64,000 bases of DNA from Polaromonas sp. OV174 (GCF_900112285.1 NZ_FOKZ01000008.1:107972-171971), one strand, 5' to 3'. Counted from the first letter of the stretch, positions 28,872 to 37,225 are shown. The notes: a model not told the origin generated them from the sequence alone. Program-made: numbers and translations.

Positions 28872-29053
28872 CGGGAAATTCCTAAATGGACGATAAGCAT
28901 CAGCAAGGGGATTTGCCGACTGCCGTTATGAGGCGGCGATGATAGCAAGAATGAATGCTCCGTCAGTGCAGGCGACAAAAATCTTGGCCCCAAACCAACG
29001 GACAGGACTTCAAGGCCGCAACACGCCTTGCATCAGATGCGGACCAGAACGGA

Positions 29054-31252
29054 CTACCTGACGACAGGGAACGGCGGCAAACCCGCCAAAATCGCCTGCC
29101 CGTAGCGCATGTTCACCAAACGAGTGTCGCACACGGTGATCACCGCCCGGTCCGTCACCGTTCGCACGCCGCGGCCGGCCCACTGGGCCAGCTTCATGCC
29201 CGCGCGCGGCACCGACAGTTCATTGAAAGGATCTCGCCCCTGGACGTTCAGCCATTCGGCCAGGGCCTCTTCCACCGGTGAATTCGGCGGCGTAAAGGGC
29301 AGCTTGTCGATCAGCACATGCTCGCAAAGCTGGCCCGGCAGGTCTATGCCCTCGCCGAAAGATTGCAGGCCAAAGATGATGCTGCGCTCGCCCGCCACAA
29401 TGCGCCGGCTGTGCTCCTTGAGCAGCTCGGTGCGCGAGCGAACGCCCTGCACTTGCACCTGCTCAGCCAGGTCCTTGGGCAGGGCCGCGTGGCAGGCCTG
29501 CATCTGGCGCCGGGAGGTGAACAGCGCCAGCTGCCCATGCTGATGCTCGCGCAGCAGCCCGGGCAATTTTTCACACAGCTCGTCAGAAAAGCCCGGACTT
29601 TTGGGTGAATGCTGCATGGGGGCGATGCGCAGCTCGCCCTGAACGGCATAGTCGAAGGGCGAGGCCACGACCAGGGCACGACGTTCGGGGAAACGATTCA
29701 TGCCGCTCAGGCGCTCAAAGAAATCAAAGCTGCCGCAGGCGGTGAGCGTGGCCGAGGTACAGACGGCGGCGCTGACGTTTTTCCAGAGATTTTTTGACAA
29801 GACCTGGGCCGCCGTCATGGGGCTGGCGCACAACCAGACATCGGGCGTGGTGCCGACCACGCCATCGGCCCATTCCAGCCACTTGGCCCATGGCACTTTG
29901 TCGTGAGTGGCCCAGGCGCCGAACAGCTTCTCCAGGGTATCAAGCCGCGAGAGATAAACCCCCAGCTCGACGCCGGCACGGCTTTGCTCCTCGCGCTCAT
30001 TCGGGGACTGTGATTCGTCGGGCTCCGTCAAGGCTGCGGCAATGCTGGCAACCACCGCACGAATGGCGCCTATCAGGCTGGCCAGCTGTTCGCATTCGGG
30101 AATCAAGTCCTCGGGAATGCGGCCCTGGGCGAAGCGGTGCACGGCCTTGTCGGCGCTGACCAACTGGCCTTCGATCCAGTAGCGCTCCAGCAAGGCCAGC
30201 TTATCGGTGCAGCCGGTGATGAGCTGCGCAAAAGCCACTGGATCCGGCCGGGTGGACGCAGGTAAGACGCGGCCATGGCGCAGCGCCACGGTGCGCAGGC
30301 TGGTGAGCAGCTTGCTGCTGGTGCCCAGACGCGCGCGATAAGAAAACTGATCGGCGGCAATCTGCGGCAGATGGTGGGCCTCGTCGAACACAAACAAGGT
30401 GTTGCCAGGGTCTATCAGGGTGCTGTCGGTCTGCAGCGTCGCCAGCACCAGGGCATGGTTGGCCACCTGCAAGGTGGCGCTGGCGGCCTGGCGCCTGGCC
30501 TTGAAAAAAGCGCAGCTTCTGAAGTACTCACATTGCCCGCCGTTGCAGGCATGGGCATTGGCCTGCACCTGGCGCCAGTCCTCGGCGTCGGGCGGCTGCG
30601 CCAGGCTGTCGATGTCGCCATCCCAGCTGCCGTTATGCAGTTTTTTGGCGCTGTTCTTGAACCACAGCATGGCCTCGGCGCGATCCCGCGGTATGGCCTT
30701 GGCCTGCCGGCGGGCGTCGGCAAAGGCGTCCTGAAACTCGGCGTTCAGCAGGCTGTCTTGCACCTCATCGTTGATCACGCCTTCGAGGCGGCTTTCACAG
30801 ACATAACGGGCCCGGCCCTTGAGAATGTCATAACGCAACTCAGGAATGATTTCGGCCAGGCGCGGCAGATCTTTGTGGAACAGCTGCTCCTGCAAGGCAA
30901 CCGTAGCGGTCGAAACAATGACGGTTTTCTTCAGCAGCTCTGAGGCCACGATGGCGGCGAGGCAGTAGGCCACGGTTTTACCGGTGCCGGTGCCGGCTTC
31001 GAGTTGCGCCAGATTGTTGCCGTTGCGCTTCTCGTCATCCGGCGCCTTGGCGGACAAAAAGGTCAGCAGCGAGGCTTGCATCATCTCGTATTGCCCGGGG
31101 CGGGCGATAAAGCCCGGCCAGGAAGCGGCGACCTCGCCATACAAGAGCTCCAGGCGGATGCGGGCCGCCTCCAGCTGCTCGGGATCAAGACCCAACTCAG
31201 AAGCGTGCGCGGGCACGGGCTGAAGAACGGGTGACGTGGTGGACAAACTCAT
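29054..31252 (-). CDS. dinG: ATP-dependent DNA helicase DinG
   Basis: DinG is a 5'-3' superfamily 2 helicase with an Fe-S cluster that resolves R-loops and D-loops in DNA repair. Walker A is LEAGTGTGKTVAY, the DEAH box is FVFDEAHHLP. The cluster cysteines are in RYVCESRL and HACNGGQCEYFRSC, where the last three keep the CX4CX5C spacing of E. coli DinG. The C-terminal helicase motif is IIFGLQSFGEGIDLPGQ and GRGVRT. I chose the ATG at 31252 (MSLSTTSP), giving 732 residues. An ATG at 31279 is also possible, and neither has a clear ribosome binding site. The gene appears monocistronic. Confidence 0.94.
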   Translation of the reverse strand: MSLSTTSPVLQPVPAHASELGLDPEQLEAARIRLELLYGEVAASWPGFIARPGQYEMMQASLLTFLSAKAPDDEKRNGNNLAQLEAGTGTGKTVAYCLAAIVASELLKKTVIVSTATVALQEQLFHKDLPRLAEIIPELRYDILKGRARYVCESRLEGVINDEVQDSLLNAEFQDAFADARRQAKAIPRDRAEAMLWFKNSAKKLHNGSWDGDIDSLAQPPDAEDWRQVQANAHACNGGQCEYFRSCAFFKARRQAASATLQVANHALVLATLQTDSTLIDPGNTLFVFDEAHHLPQIAADQFSYRARLGTSSKLLTSLRTVALRHGRVLPASTRPDPVAFAQLITGCTDKLALLERYWIEGQLVSADKAVHRFAQGRIPEDLIPECEQLASLIGAIRAVVASIAAALTEPDESQSPNEREEQSRAGVELGVYLSRLDTLEKLFGAWATHDKVPWAKWLEWADGVVGTTPDVWLCASPMTAAQVLSKNLWKNVSAAVCTSATLTACGSFDFFERLSGMNRFPERRALVVASPFDYAVQGELRIAPMQHSPKSPGFSDELCEKLPGLLREHQHGQLALFTSRRQMQACHAALPKDLAEQVQVQGVRSRTELLKEHSRRIVAGERSIIFGLQSFGEGIDLPGQLCEHVLIDKLPFTPPNSPVEEALAEWLNVQGRDPFNELSVPRAGMKLAQWAGRGVRTVTDRAVITVCDTRLVNMRYGQAILAGLPPFPVVR

Positions 31253-31365
31253 CCGGCTGATTATTGATGACGAGGCCATGAAGCGGCGCCGCCTCGCCAG
31301 ATCGATTGACGCGCGCGCCGGCAAGATAATAAAAGTTCAGACCAGACCCAGGCACCAGAAGCGGC

Positions 31366-31390
31366 AACGCCAACCGGAGCGGTTGGCGTT
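31366..31390. terminator. Perfect 11-bp palindrome downstream of tRNA-Arg
   Basis: AACGCCAACCG and CGGTTGGCGTT flank a 3-nt loop. It lies 37 bp beyond the 3' end of the minus-strand tRNA and could end its transcript. The only T-run (TTTT) is on the plus-strand side, so direction is uncertain. Confidence 0.45.
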
Positions 31391-31427
31391 TTAGCAAGGA
31401 AACATACAGGTTTCCGGGTGTCAGGCT

Positions 31428-31503
31428 TGGTGCGGCTGGCGGGGATCGAACCCACGACCCTTGGCTTCGGAGGCCAATACTCTATCCACTGAGCTACAGC
31501 CGC
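31428..31503 (-). tRNA. tRNA-Arg (anticodon CCG)
   Basis: The 76-nt cloverleaf reads on the minus strand with acceptor stem GCGGCTG/CAGCCGC and D-arm GCTC...GAGT. The anticodon stem TTGGC/GCCAA encloses the loop CTCCGAA, giving anticodon CCG for Arg codon CGG. The T-arm is GTGGG-TTCGATC-CCCGC, the discriminator base is A and CCA is encoded. It stands alone between dinG and a cytochrome c gene. Confidence 0.95.
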
Positions 31504-31645
31504 AACGCTGAAAACAACTTGCGCCAAAGCCCGGGAATGAACACGGACTTCAGGGCATTTGCTCCATGTGCATGATTCTTGCCACACAGAGCCTCTGATT
31601 CTATCAGCCAGACAGACCTGCGCCGGGATTTAGCAGACCCCCGGC

Positions 31646-31651
31646 TATAAT
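31646..31651 (+). promoter_or_regulatory. Candidate -10 box of the cytochrome c gene
   Basis: A perfect TATAAT lies 70 bp upstream of the ATG at 31721. No good -35 hexamer is found 15-19 bp before it, so activity may need an activator or the match may be by chance. Confidence 0.4.
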
Positions 31652-31720
31652 GCGAGGCTGCTGAGCCGATGCTGTAGCACCCCGCGATAGCCCCCCGATT
31701 TCTAGTTTTTTGAGGACGCC

Positions 31721-32587
31721 ATGAGCGCAAACGACCATACTACGGCCCACGAAGAAGCCCACACTGGCCCCATCAAAACTCCTCAGCAGTTGCTGGCGGC
31801 GGTTTTTTTCTCTTTCGTCGTTCCCATTTTTGCCATCATCGGGCTGGTTTACTACGTCACCTCCGCCAACAAGCCTGCTGCAGGCACTGGCGATGCGGAA
31901 CGAGCCGTGGCTGAGCGTATCCAGAAAGTCGGCACGGTTGAAATTCGTGATACCAATCGTCCGCTCAAAAGCGGCGAAGAGGTCTACAAGGCCCAGTGCA
32001 TCGCCTGCCATGGCTCCGGTGCGGCTGGCGCGCCCAAGTTTGGTGACGCTGGCGCCTGGGCCGCCCGCATCAGCACCGGTTTTGACTCGCTCTGGCATTC
32101 CGCGCTCAAGGGCAAGGGCGCCATGGGCGCACAAGGTGGTGGCGACTTCGAAGACCTCGAAATCGGCCGCGCCGTGGTTTACATGACGGCGTCTGCCGGT
32201 GGCAAATTTGCCGAGCCCGCAGCGCCTGCTGCGGCAGCTCCAGCCGCAGAGGCCGCTCCAGCTCCAGCTCCAGCTCCGGCTGCTGTCGCAGCGCCTGTCG
32301 CTGCTGCCGCACCAGCGGCTGCGCCTGCCACGGTGGCCGCAGCGAACTCGGGTGCTGGTGAAGCCCTCTACAAACAGACTTGCGTTGCCTGCCACGCCTC
32401 CGGCGTTGCCGGTGCCCCCAAGTTTGGCGACAAGGCCGCTTGGGCACCTTACATCAAAACCGGCGTCGAGACGATGACCGCCGTCGCCATCAAGGGCAAG
32501 GGCGCCATGCCTCCCAAAGGCGGCTCCAGCGCTTCCGATGCAGATGTCAAGGCAGCCGTTGAGTACATGGTGAACGCGGCCAAGTAA
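31721..32587 (+). CDS. Membrane-anchored diheme cytochrome c (c5-like)
   Basis: The 288-residue protein has one N-terminal transmembrane anchor (about residues 24-47) and two class I cytochrome c domains in the periplasm. The first heme site is CIACH (C93, C96, H97), the second CVACH in the C-terminal third. Each domain repeats the sequence AGAPKFGD...W and later GKGAM, with the axial methionine, so they arose by duplication. A ~45-residue Ala/Pro linker separates them. It probably shuttles electrons between the bc1 complex and a terminal oxidase, but no respiratory genes adjoin it. A purine-rich GAGGACGCC precedes the ATG, and a strong terminator follows the stop. Confidence 0.93.
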   Translation: MSANDHTTAHEEAHTGPIKTPQQLLAAVFFSFVVPIFAIIGLVYYVTSANKPAAGTGDAERAVAERIQKVGTVEIRDTNRPLKSGEEVYKAQCIACHGSGAAGAPKFGDAGAWAARISTGFDSLWHSALKGKGAMGAQGGGDFEDLEIGRAVVYMTASAGGKFAEPAAPAAAAPAAEAAPAPAPAPAAVAAPVAAAAPAAAPATVAAANSGAGEALYKQTCVACHASGVAGAPKFGDKAAWAPYIKTGVETMTAVAIKGKGAMPPKGGSSASDADVKAAVEYMVNAAK

Positions 32588-32607
32588 ACCGCCACAGCGC
32601 CTTCGCA

Positions 32608-32635
32608 AAAAAGCCGGTCACTGACCGGCTTTTTT
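32608..32635 (+). terminator. Rho-independent terminator of the cytochrome c gene
   Basis: AAGCCGGTC and GACCGGCTT pair around the loop ACT (32611-32631), preceded by an A-run and followed by TTTTT. It starts about 20 bp after the stop codon. The A-run also gives it some activity on the opposite strand. Confidence 0.9.
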
Positions 32636-32649
32636 GCATCGTAAATTTA

Positions 32650-32706
32650 AATAAAAAAGGGCCGTAGCCCAATTCAGACGGTCGCAACCAGCTATTTTTT
32701 TTGTAG
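32650..32706 (-). repeat. 57-bp dispersed repeat, copy 4 (spans a stop codon)
   Basis: On the minus strand it reads CTACAAAAAAAATAGCT, TTGCGA, GGGCTACGGCCC and TTTTTTAT. It supplies the last codons and the TAG stop of the hypothetical gene ending at 32692, and aligns base for base with copy 5. Confidence 0.75.
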
Positions 32707-33249
32707 TAACTCAGGGCTGCGCACATAGCCGAAGCGAGCCGGCAAGACGCTGGCCGACTCCTCCTGCGGCACCCACAAGCCACGCTCCACGGCATCGGCT
32801 GCATGTGTCATGTCCTGGGTATGCACCAGGCCAAAACCCAGATTGGTTTCCAGGTACAGACGCCCCAGCTCATCCATGAGGCAGCGCTGCACCCGGGCCG
32901 GCTGGCCGGTGTGCGCGGCCACCGCAAAGGCCGGCGCCGCATCGACACGCCAGATCAGCGGCGTCGCCTCCAGCTCGACATAGACGCGCTGCGGCCCGTT
33001 CTGGAAAAACCACTGGCCCGTGGCGTCGCTCTCATAGTTGCGCTGAATGAAGTCGATCAGCTTCTCGTGCAAGAGTAGCGAGCCCTTGCCGGCCGCGCTG
33101 GCGCCAGGCGCCGCAGCAGCAAAGGGACCGGCCGCCTGGGCCTGGTCGTCGCGCATATACCAGTTGCCGCGCGCATCCAGCCCTAGCCAGCCATAGCAAG
33201 CGGGAACCTTGGGCCACTTCGCAATGGCCTGTAGAACAATCTCATCCAT
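32692..33249 (-). CDS. Conserved hypothetical protein (DUF-type, betaproteobacterial)
   Basis: I recognise this 185-residue protein as a type common in Burkholderiales but cannot name a function. It has no signal peptide, no membrane segment and no obvious catalytic motif. The N-terminal part has WPKVPACYGWLGLDARGNWYMRDD. The middle has a HEKLIDFIQRNYESDATGQWFFQNGPQRVYVELE block, and the C-terminal part has FGLVHTQDM. Its last residues (LQKK) and stop codon come from a 57-bp repeat, so the native C-terminus may have been longer or different. It lies 4 bp downstream of an alpha/beta hydrolase gene on the same strand, which suggests cotranscription. Confidence 0.75.
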   Translation of the reverse strand: MDEIVLQAIAKWPKVPACYGWLGLDARGNWYMRDDQAQAAGPFAAAAPGASAAGKGSLLLHEKLIDFIQRNYESDATGQWFFQNGPQRVYVELEATPLIWRVDAAPAFAVAAHTGQPARVQRCLMDELGRLYLETNLGFGLVHTQDMTHAADAVERGLWVPQEESASVLPARFGYVRSPELLQKK

Positions 33250-33253
33250 GCGG

Positions 33254-34375
33254 CTATTTTGCGCTGTTTAGGGTTGCACCTGGCCGCTGCGGCAGCTGCG
33301 CCGCCAGAAAGGCGATGACCGCCTCCGGCATGGCGCGCACATAGCCAGGAAAGGGCGCGGTCGGAAAGCCCACATGCCCGCCCTGCCCCGGCTGCCACAG
33401 GGTGACGTGGCGGCTGACATCGGCGGGGCGCGGCAGACTGGCGGCCGGCACAAAGGGATCGTTCAGCGCGTTCAGGGCCAGCGCCGGCACGGCCACCTTA
33501 TGCAGATGCGGCTTGGCCGAGGCGCTCGCCCAGTAGTCATCCGCATCCCGGAAACCATGAACGGGCGCGGTGAAAACATTGTCAAACTCATGCAGATCGC
33601 GCGCCGCCAGCAGGCTTTTGCGGTCAAACAGGCCGGGATGCTGCTCCAGCTTTTGCAGCGCCTTGGGCACCATGGTCTTGAGAAACATGCGGGTATAGAC
33701 CTGCCGATTAAAACCGCGGCCTATGGCCCAGCCGCTGGCAGCCAGATCCAGCGGCGAGCAGACCGATGCGACGCCCGCCACCACCTGCCCGGCCTGCGCG
33801 CCCATTTCCCCGGCCCAGCGCATCAGCGCATTGCCGCCCAAAGAAATGCCGACGGCCACCACCGGCCCGGCGTGCTGAGCAGAAAACCGCCGGAGTATCC
33901 AGTCGATCTCGGCAAAATCACCCGAATGGTAGGCACGCGGCGCCAGATTGACCTCACCCGAGCAGCCGCGAAAATGCGGCACGGCGCAGGCCCAGCCATG
34001 GGCGTAGGCGACATCGGCAAAGGCTTCGGCGTAATGACTGGCCGACGAACCCTCCAGGCCGTGAAACACCACGAGAAGGGGCTGCTGACGCACTGGCGGC
34101 AGTGCTGAGCCATCCCCGCATCCCCCAGCAGGGGCCGCGGAACCGGCTTCGCCGGGCCGCAGGCGCAGCGCCCCCTCGGGGGGCAGCGAAGCACACGCAG
34201 TGGCGAGCGTGGGGGCATCATTGAGCCAGTCAACATCCACAAAGTCGCTATCGGGCGTGGCCCAGCGTTCGCGCCTGAACACCGGGGGCGAACCCAGGTA
34301 GCGGCGAGAGCGCAAGGCCGCCCAGATGGTCTGCAAATTGCCGCCCGGCAGCCACCATGGCGCTACATATTTCAT
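33254..34375 (-). CDS. YheT-type alpha/beta hydrolase with an in-frame repeat insertion
   Basis: The 373-residue protein belongs to the COG0429/YheT group of alpha/beta hydrolases. The oxyanion segment is VVFHGLEGSSASHYAEA. The nucleophile is the Ser in VAVGISLGGNALMRW, the acid is Asp in NALNDPFVP, and the His is in GGHVGFPT. The start MKYVAPWWLPGGNLQTIW is family-typical. An insert of about 30 residues (ASLPPEGALRLRPGEAGSAA...) lies between the DFVDVDW motif and the HGLEG strand. It is encoded by a GC-rich dispersed repeat at 34128-34217, and the frame is kept. The loop is remote from the active-site motifs, so activity is plausible. Confidence 0.88.
   Translation of the reverse strand: MKYVAPWWLPGGNLQTIWAALRSRRYLGSPPVFRRERWATPDSDFVDVDWLNDAPTLATACASLPPEGALRLRPGEAGSAAPAGGCGDGSALPPVRQQPLLVVFHGLEGSSASHYAEAFADVAYAHGWACAVPHFRGCSGEVNLAPRAYHSGDFAEIDWILRRFSAQHAGPVVAVGISLGGNALMRWAGEMGAQAGQVVAGVASVCSPLDLAASGWAIGRGFNRQVYTRMFLKTMVPKALQKLEQHPGLFDRKSLLAARDLHEFDNVFTAPVHGFRDADDYWASASAKPHLHKVAVPALALNALNDPFVPAASLPRPADVSRHVTLWQPGQGGHVGFPTAPFPGYVRAMPEAVIAFLAAQLPQRPGATLNSAK
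34128..34217 (+). repeat. GC-rich dispersed repeat, copy B1 (inside a hydrolase gene)
   Basis: It reads AGCAGGGGCCGCGGAACCGG, then GCCCCCTCGGGGGGC and ends GAGCGTGGGGGC. Its left part is nearly identical to the copy at 59000-59091. It can form two strong hairpins. Here it is translated in frame on the minus strand as part of the YheT-type hydrolase. Confidence 0.9.
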
Positions 34376-34390
34376 CGCTTCAGCCGTCCG

Positions 34391-34837
34391 TCAATGAAGG
34401 ACATGCGGCGTATTGGTAATTTCCTGCAGCTCATGCGAGGTACCTGGACTGGCGTGATGAGCCATCATGCGCCAGCCTTGCGCTGTTTGGTAGTAGACGT
34501 TGGTGGCGATCACATAAGCATGGTGCAGACCATCCCCGGCCAGCACTTCAATGCGCTCCAGCACGCTGTGGACACTGGCGTTCAGGGTCTGCACCTTGCG
34601 CACCTTGACGGGCTCGGCCCGAATGCTGCCGTTGGCAAACATGGCGTCAAAAGAGCTGCGTATGGCGGCGGCGCCTACCAGCCGGGCGCCGCCGGGGTGT
34701 ACGCACACGATGTCATCCTCATCGCCCCAACAGGCCATGAGCTTTTCAATATCACCGCTTTGCAGTGCTTCATAAAACGCCGCTTCAATCGCGTCGGCGT
34801 TGCCAGGGCTGGCAGGTGGGACTGTGGGTTTGCGCAT
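34391..34837 (-). CDS. SnoaL/NTF2-like domain protein (DUF4440 type)
   Basis: The 148-residue protein has the NTF2-like cone fold found in ketosteroid isomerases and many proteins of unknown role. Visible signs are AIEAAFYEALQSGDIEKLMACWGDEDDIVCVHPGG at the N-terminus, SSFDAMFANGS in the middle and a final long strand TNVYYQTAQGWRMMAHHAS. Catalytic residues cannot be assigned. It lies 15 bp upstream of the YheT-type hydrolase gene and the conserved hypothetical gene on the same strand, so the three probably form an operon. Confidence 0.8.
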   Translation of the reverse strand: MRKPTVPPASPGNADAIEAAFYEALQSGDIEKLMACWGDEDDIVCVHPGGARLVGAAAIRSSFDAMFANGSIRAEPVKVRKVQTLNASVHSVLERIEVLAGDGLHHAYVIATNVYYQTAQGWRMMAHHASPGTSHELQEITNTPHVLH

Positions 34838-34968
34838 GAAATTAATCGGGTTCAGTCGGCCAATGAGTGGGATGAGTCCTGCTTGGGATTGTGCCCGCCA
34901 TCCGGCCCAGGCCTGGGGAGCAGGCCACTATGTTAGTGTTACAGCTTGCATTTTTTGAAAGCCTAGCC

Positions 34969-35568
34969 ATGACACTGCGTTTTTTAAGTTTAGCCCTCGC
35001 CGCCTTGCTGAGCCTGCTGCTGACAGGCTGCGGTTACAACGATTTCCAGCGCCTGGATGAGCAGACCAAGTCGGCCTGGTCCGAAGTGCTGAACCAGTAC
35101 CAGCGCCGCGCCGACCTGGTGCCCAATATTGTGGCCACGGTCAAGGGCGAAGCCGCCTTCGAGCAGGACACGCTGACCAAGGTGATAGAAGCACGCGCCA
35201 AGGCGACCTCGATTCAGGTGACACCAGAAACCCTGAACGACCCGGCCGCCTTCAGCAAATTCCAGGCCGCGCAAGGCGAGCTGGGCAGCGCCCTGAGCCG
35301 CCTCATGGTGGTGAGCGAACGCTATCCCGAACTCAAGGCCAACCAGGGCTTTCGTGATTTGCGGGTACAACTTGAAGGCACAGAAAACCGCATCACGGTG
35401 GCGCGCAACCGCTACATCGAGACGGTGCAAGCCTATAACGTGCTGACGCGCAGCTTTCCCAGCAACCTGACGGCCATGGTGTTCAGCTACGCCGTCAAGC
35501 CCAACTTCTCGGTGCAGAACGAGGCACAGATTGCGCTGCCGCCGCAGGTCAATTTCGACAAGAAATAG
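34969..35568 (+). CDS. lemA: LemA family lipoprotein
   Basis: The 199-residue protein starts with a lipoprotein-type signal peptide (LSLALAALLSLLL) and lipobox LTGC at about residue 21. The LemA helical domain follows, with YNDFQRLDEQTKSAWSEVLNQYQRRADLVPNIV, LSRLMVVSERYPELKANQGF and VARNRYIETVQAYN. LemA proteins are membrane-anchored helical bundles of unclear molecular role, and they regularly accompany TPM-domain proteins, as here. I chose the ATG at 34969; earlier starts lack a signal peptide at the N-terminus. Two TPM genes follow directly. Confidence 0.93.
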   Translation: MTLRFLSLALAALLSLLLTGCGYNDFQRLDEQTKSAWSEVLNQYQRRADLVPNIVATVKGEAAFEQDTLTKVIEARAKATSIQVTPETLNDPAAFSKFQAAQGELGSALSRLMVVSERYPELKANQGFRDLRVQLEGTENRITVARNRYIETVQAYNVLTRSFPSNLTAMVFSYAVKPNFSVQNEAQIALPPQVNFDKK

Positions 35569-35569
35569 G

Positions 35570-35626
35570 AACGTAAAGTGCCCCTAGCCCTTTACCAGAA
35601 AGCGCAAAAAGCTATATTTTTCATAG
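35570..35626 (-). repeat. 57-bp dispersed repeat, copy 5 (start of the TPM gene)
   Basis: On the minus strand it reads CTATGAAAAA-TATAGCT, TTGCGC, GGGCTAGGGGC and ACTTTACG. On the plus strand it covers the GTG start and the first 16 codons of the TPM-domain gene at 35578. Confidence 0.8.
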
Positions 35627-36483
35627 CAATTTGTTTGACCATGGTGTTGGCCGCGCTGCCGGTCTCGGCACAGCAGGCGGTACCGGCCCTGAGCGCCCAT
35701 GTGATGGACAGCACCGCCACCCTGAGTGCGGCGCAGCGCCAGGCCCTGGAGGCCAAGCTGACCGCCTTCGAGCAGGCCAAGGGTGCGCAAGTGGTGGTGC
35801 TGATGGTGGCGAGCACCCAGCCGGAAGACATCACCGCCTATGCCCAGCGCGTCGGTGACAGCTGGAAGATTGGCCGAAAAGACATAGGCGACGGCTTGCT
35901 GCTGCTGGTGGCCAAGGACGATCGCAAGGTGCGCATTGCCACCACCAAGGCGCTGGAAGGCGCGATTCCCGACCTGGCGGCGAGCCAGATCATAGACAAC
36001 GCCATCACGCCGCGCTTCAAGCAGGGCGACTTCGCCGGCGGCCTGGACGCCGGCACCGATCAGATCATGGCGCTGATCAGCGGAGAAAAGCTGCCCGCGC
36101 CGGTCAAAGCCCAGGGCAGCAGCAACAGCGGCATGAACTGGAGCGATCTGGCGGTGTTTTTGTTCTTTGCCGTCCCCATAGGTGGGCGCCTGCTCTCCGG
36201 CGTGCTGGGACGCAAGCTGGGCTCGCTGGCCACCGGCGGCGCCGTCGGCGTGCTGGCCTGGCTGTTCACCAGCAGTCTGCTAATTGCCGGCATCGCCGCC
36301 CTGGTCGGCATGGTGTTCGCGCTGGTCAGCAGCCTGGGCGCGCTGAGCCGGGGCGGCGGTGGCTGGGGTGGATCGGGCGGCATGGGCGGCGGCGGTTGGG
36401 GGGGTGGCCGCAGCGGTGGCGGCGGCTTCAGCAGCGGCGGCGGTGGCAATTTCGGCGGCGGCGGCGCTTCGGGGAGCTGGTAG
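35578..36483 (+). CDS. TPM-domain membrane protein with glycine-rich tail
   Basis: The 301-residue protein has a signal peptide (cleavage near VSAQQA), then a TPM (DUF477) domain of about residues 40-165. This contains VMDSTATLSAAQRQALEAKL, IGRKDIGDGLLLLVAKDDRKVRIAT and ALEGAIPD. Two hydrophobic segments (about 188-205 and 215-250) anchor it, and the last ~45 residues are almost only Gly, Ser and Trp. The domain faces the periplasm. TPM proteins of this shape pair with LemA and have a suspected role in membrane-protein or photosystem-like repair, based on plant TLP18.3. The start is GTG, 9 bp after the lemA stop. Its first 16 codons lie inside a 57-bp repeat. Confidence 0.88.
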   Translation: MPLALYQKAQKAIFFIAICLTMVLAALPVSAQQAVPALSAHVMDSTATLSAAQRQALEAKLTAFEQAKGAQVVVLMVASTQPEDITAYAQRVGDSWKIGRKDIGDGLLLLVAKDDRKVRIATTKALEGAIPDLAASQIIDNAITPRFKQGDFAGGLDAGTDQIMALISGEKLPAPVKAQGSSNSGMNWSDLAVFLFFAVPIGGRLLSGVLGRKLGSLATGGAVGVLAWLFTSSLLIAGIAALVGMVFALVSSLGALSRGGGGWGGSGGMGGGGWGGGRSGGGGFSSGGGGNFGGGGASGSW

Positions 36484-36485
36484 GC

Positions 36486-37016
36486 ATGATGAACAAGTTC
36501 AAGGCGCTGATCAAACACCTGTGGCTCGATGCGTCCGACAGCCGGCGCGCCATTCCTCCCGAGCTGTTGCAACGCCTGACGGCGCGGGTGGCGGCCAGCG
36601 AGCAACGCCACAGCGGACAAATCCGCATCTGCGTCGAGGCTTCGCTGCCCGCCAGCTATGTCTGGCGGCTGGATAGGCACAACACCATGGCGGCGCTGAT
36701 CCGGCAACGCGCGCTGACGCTGTTTGGCAAGCTGCGGGTCTGGGATACCGAGCACAACAACGGCGTGCTGATTTATGTGCTGCTGGCCGAACATGCCATA
36801 GAAATGGTGGCGGATCGCGGGCTGATGCGGCACGTCAGCCCTGCGCAATGGCAGGCCATGGTGGCCCGCATGGGCCATGCCTTCCGGGAGCAACGCCATG
36901 AGGACGGACTGACCCAGGCGCTGGAAGAAATCTCGGCGCTGCTGGTTCAGCATTTCCCTGCACTGGCCGATGCCGGAGCACACAACGAGTTGCCGGACGC
37001 GCCGCTGCTGCAATGA
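36486..37016 (+). CDS. TPM-domain protein, cytoplasmic type
   Basis: The 176-residue protein carries one TPM (DUF477) domain without signal peptide or membrane helix. Motifs are HSGQIRICVEASLP and the ALTLFGKLRVWDTEHNNGVLIYVLLAEHAIEMVADRG block, which matches the core of the preceding protein's domain. I chose the ATG at 36486, 2 bp after the stop of the first TPM gene, since the longer upstream frame is the Gly-rich region read out of phase. It completes a lemA - TPM - TPM operon closed by a terminator at 37052. Confidence 0.87.
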   Translation: MMNKFKALIKHLWLDASDSRRAIPPELLQRLTARVAASEQRHSGQIRICVEASLPASYVWRLDRHNTMAALIRQRALTLFGKLRVWDTEHNNGVLIYVLLAEHAIEMVADRGLMRHVSPAQWQAMVARMGHAFREQRHEDGLTQALEEISALLVQHFPALADAGAHNELPDAPLLQ

Positions 37017-37051
37017 GTGGCGGGCTGATCACACACCACCATCAATAGAAC

Positions 37052-37097
37052 GCGCTCTGCGCCCTAGCACCAAGCCAAGGGCCTGAGCGCTTTTTTT
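37052..37097 (+). terminator. Terminator of the lemA-TPM operon
   Basis: GCGCTC pairs with GAGCGC and an inner GCCCT with AGGGC, followed directly by seven T. It starts 35 bp after the last stop codon. Confidence 0.8.
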
Positions 37098-37156
37098 CAC
37101 CTGCGACGGCCCATCTAACGGGCGCCAGTGACTGCCCTCGGCCAAGACAGTCGCCA

Positions 37157-37189
37157 TAAAAAAAGCCCCTGACTTGCGGCAGGGGCTTG
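37157..37189 (-). terminator. Rho-independent terminator of the atp operon
   Basis: Read on the minus strand, AAGCCCCTG pairs with CAGGGGCTT and is followed by a run of seven T. It lies about 35 bp after the atpC stop codon. Confidence 0.9.
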
Positions 37190-37225
37190 ATAGGACTGGC
37201 GGACTGAAGTCCGCCCTTATTGTGA

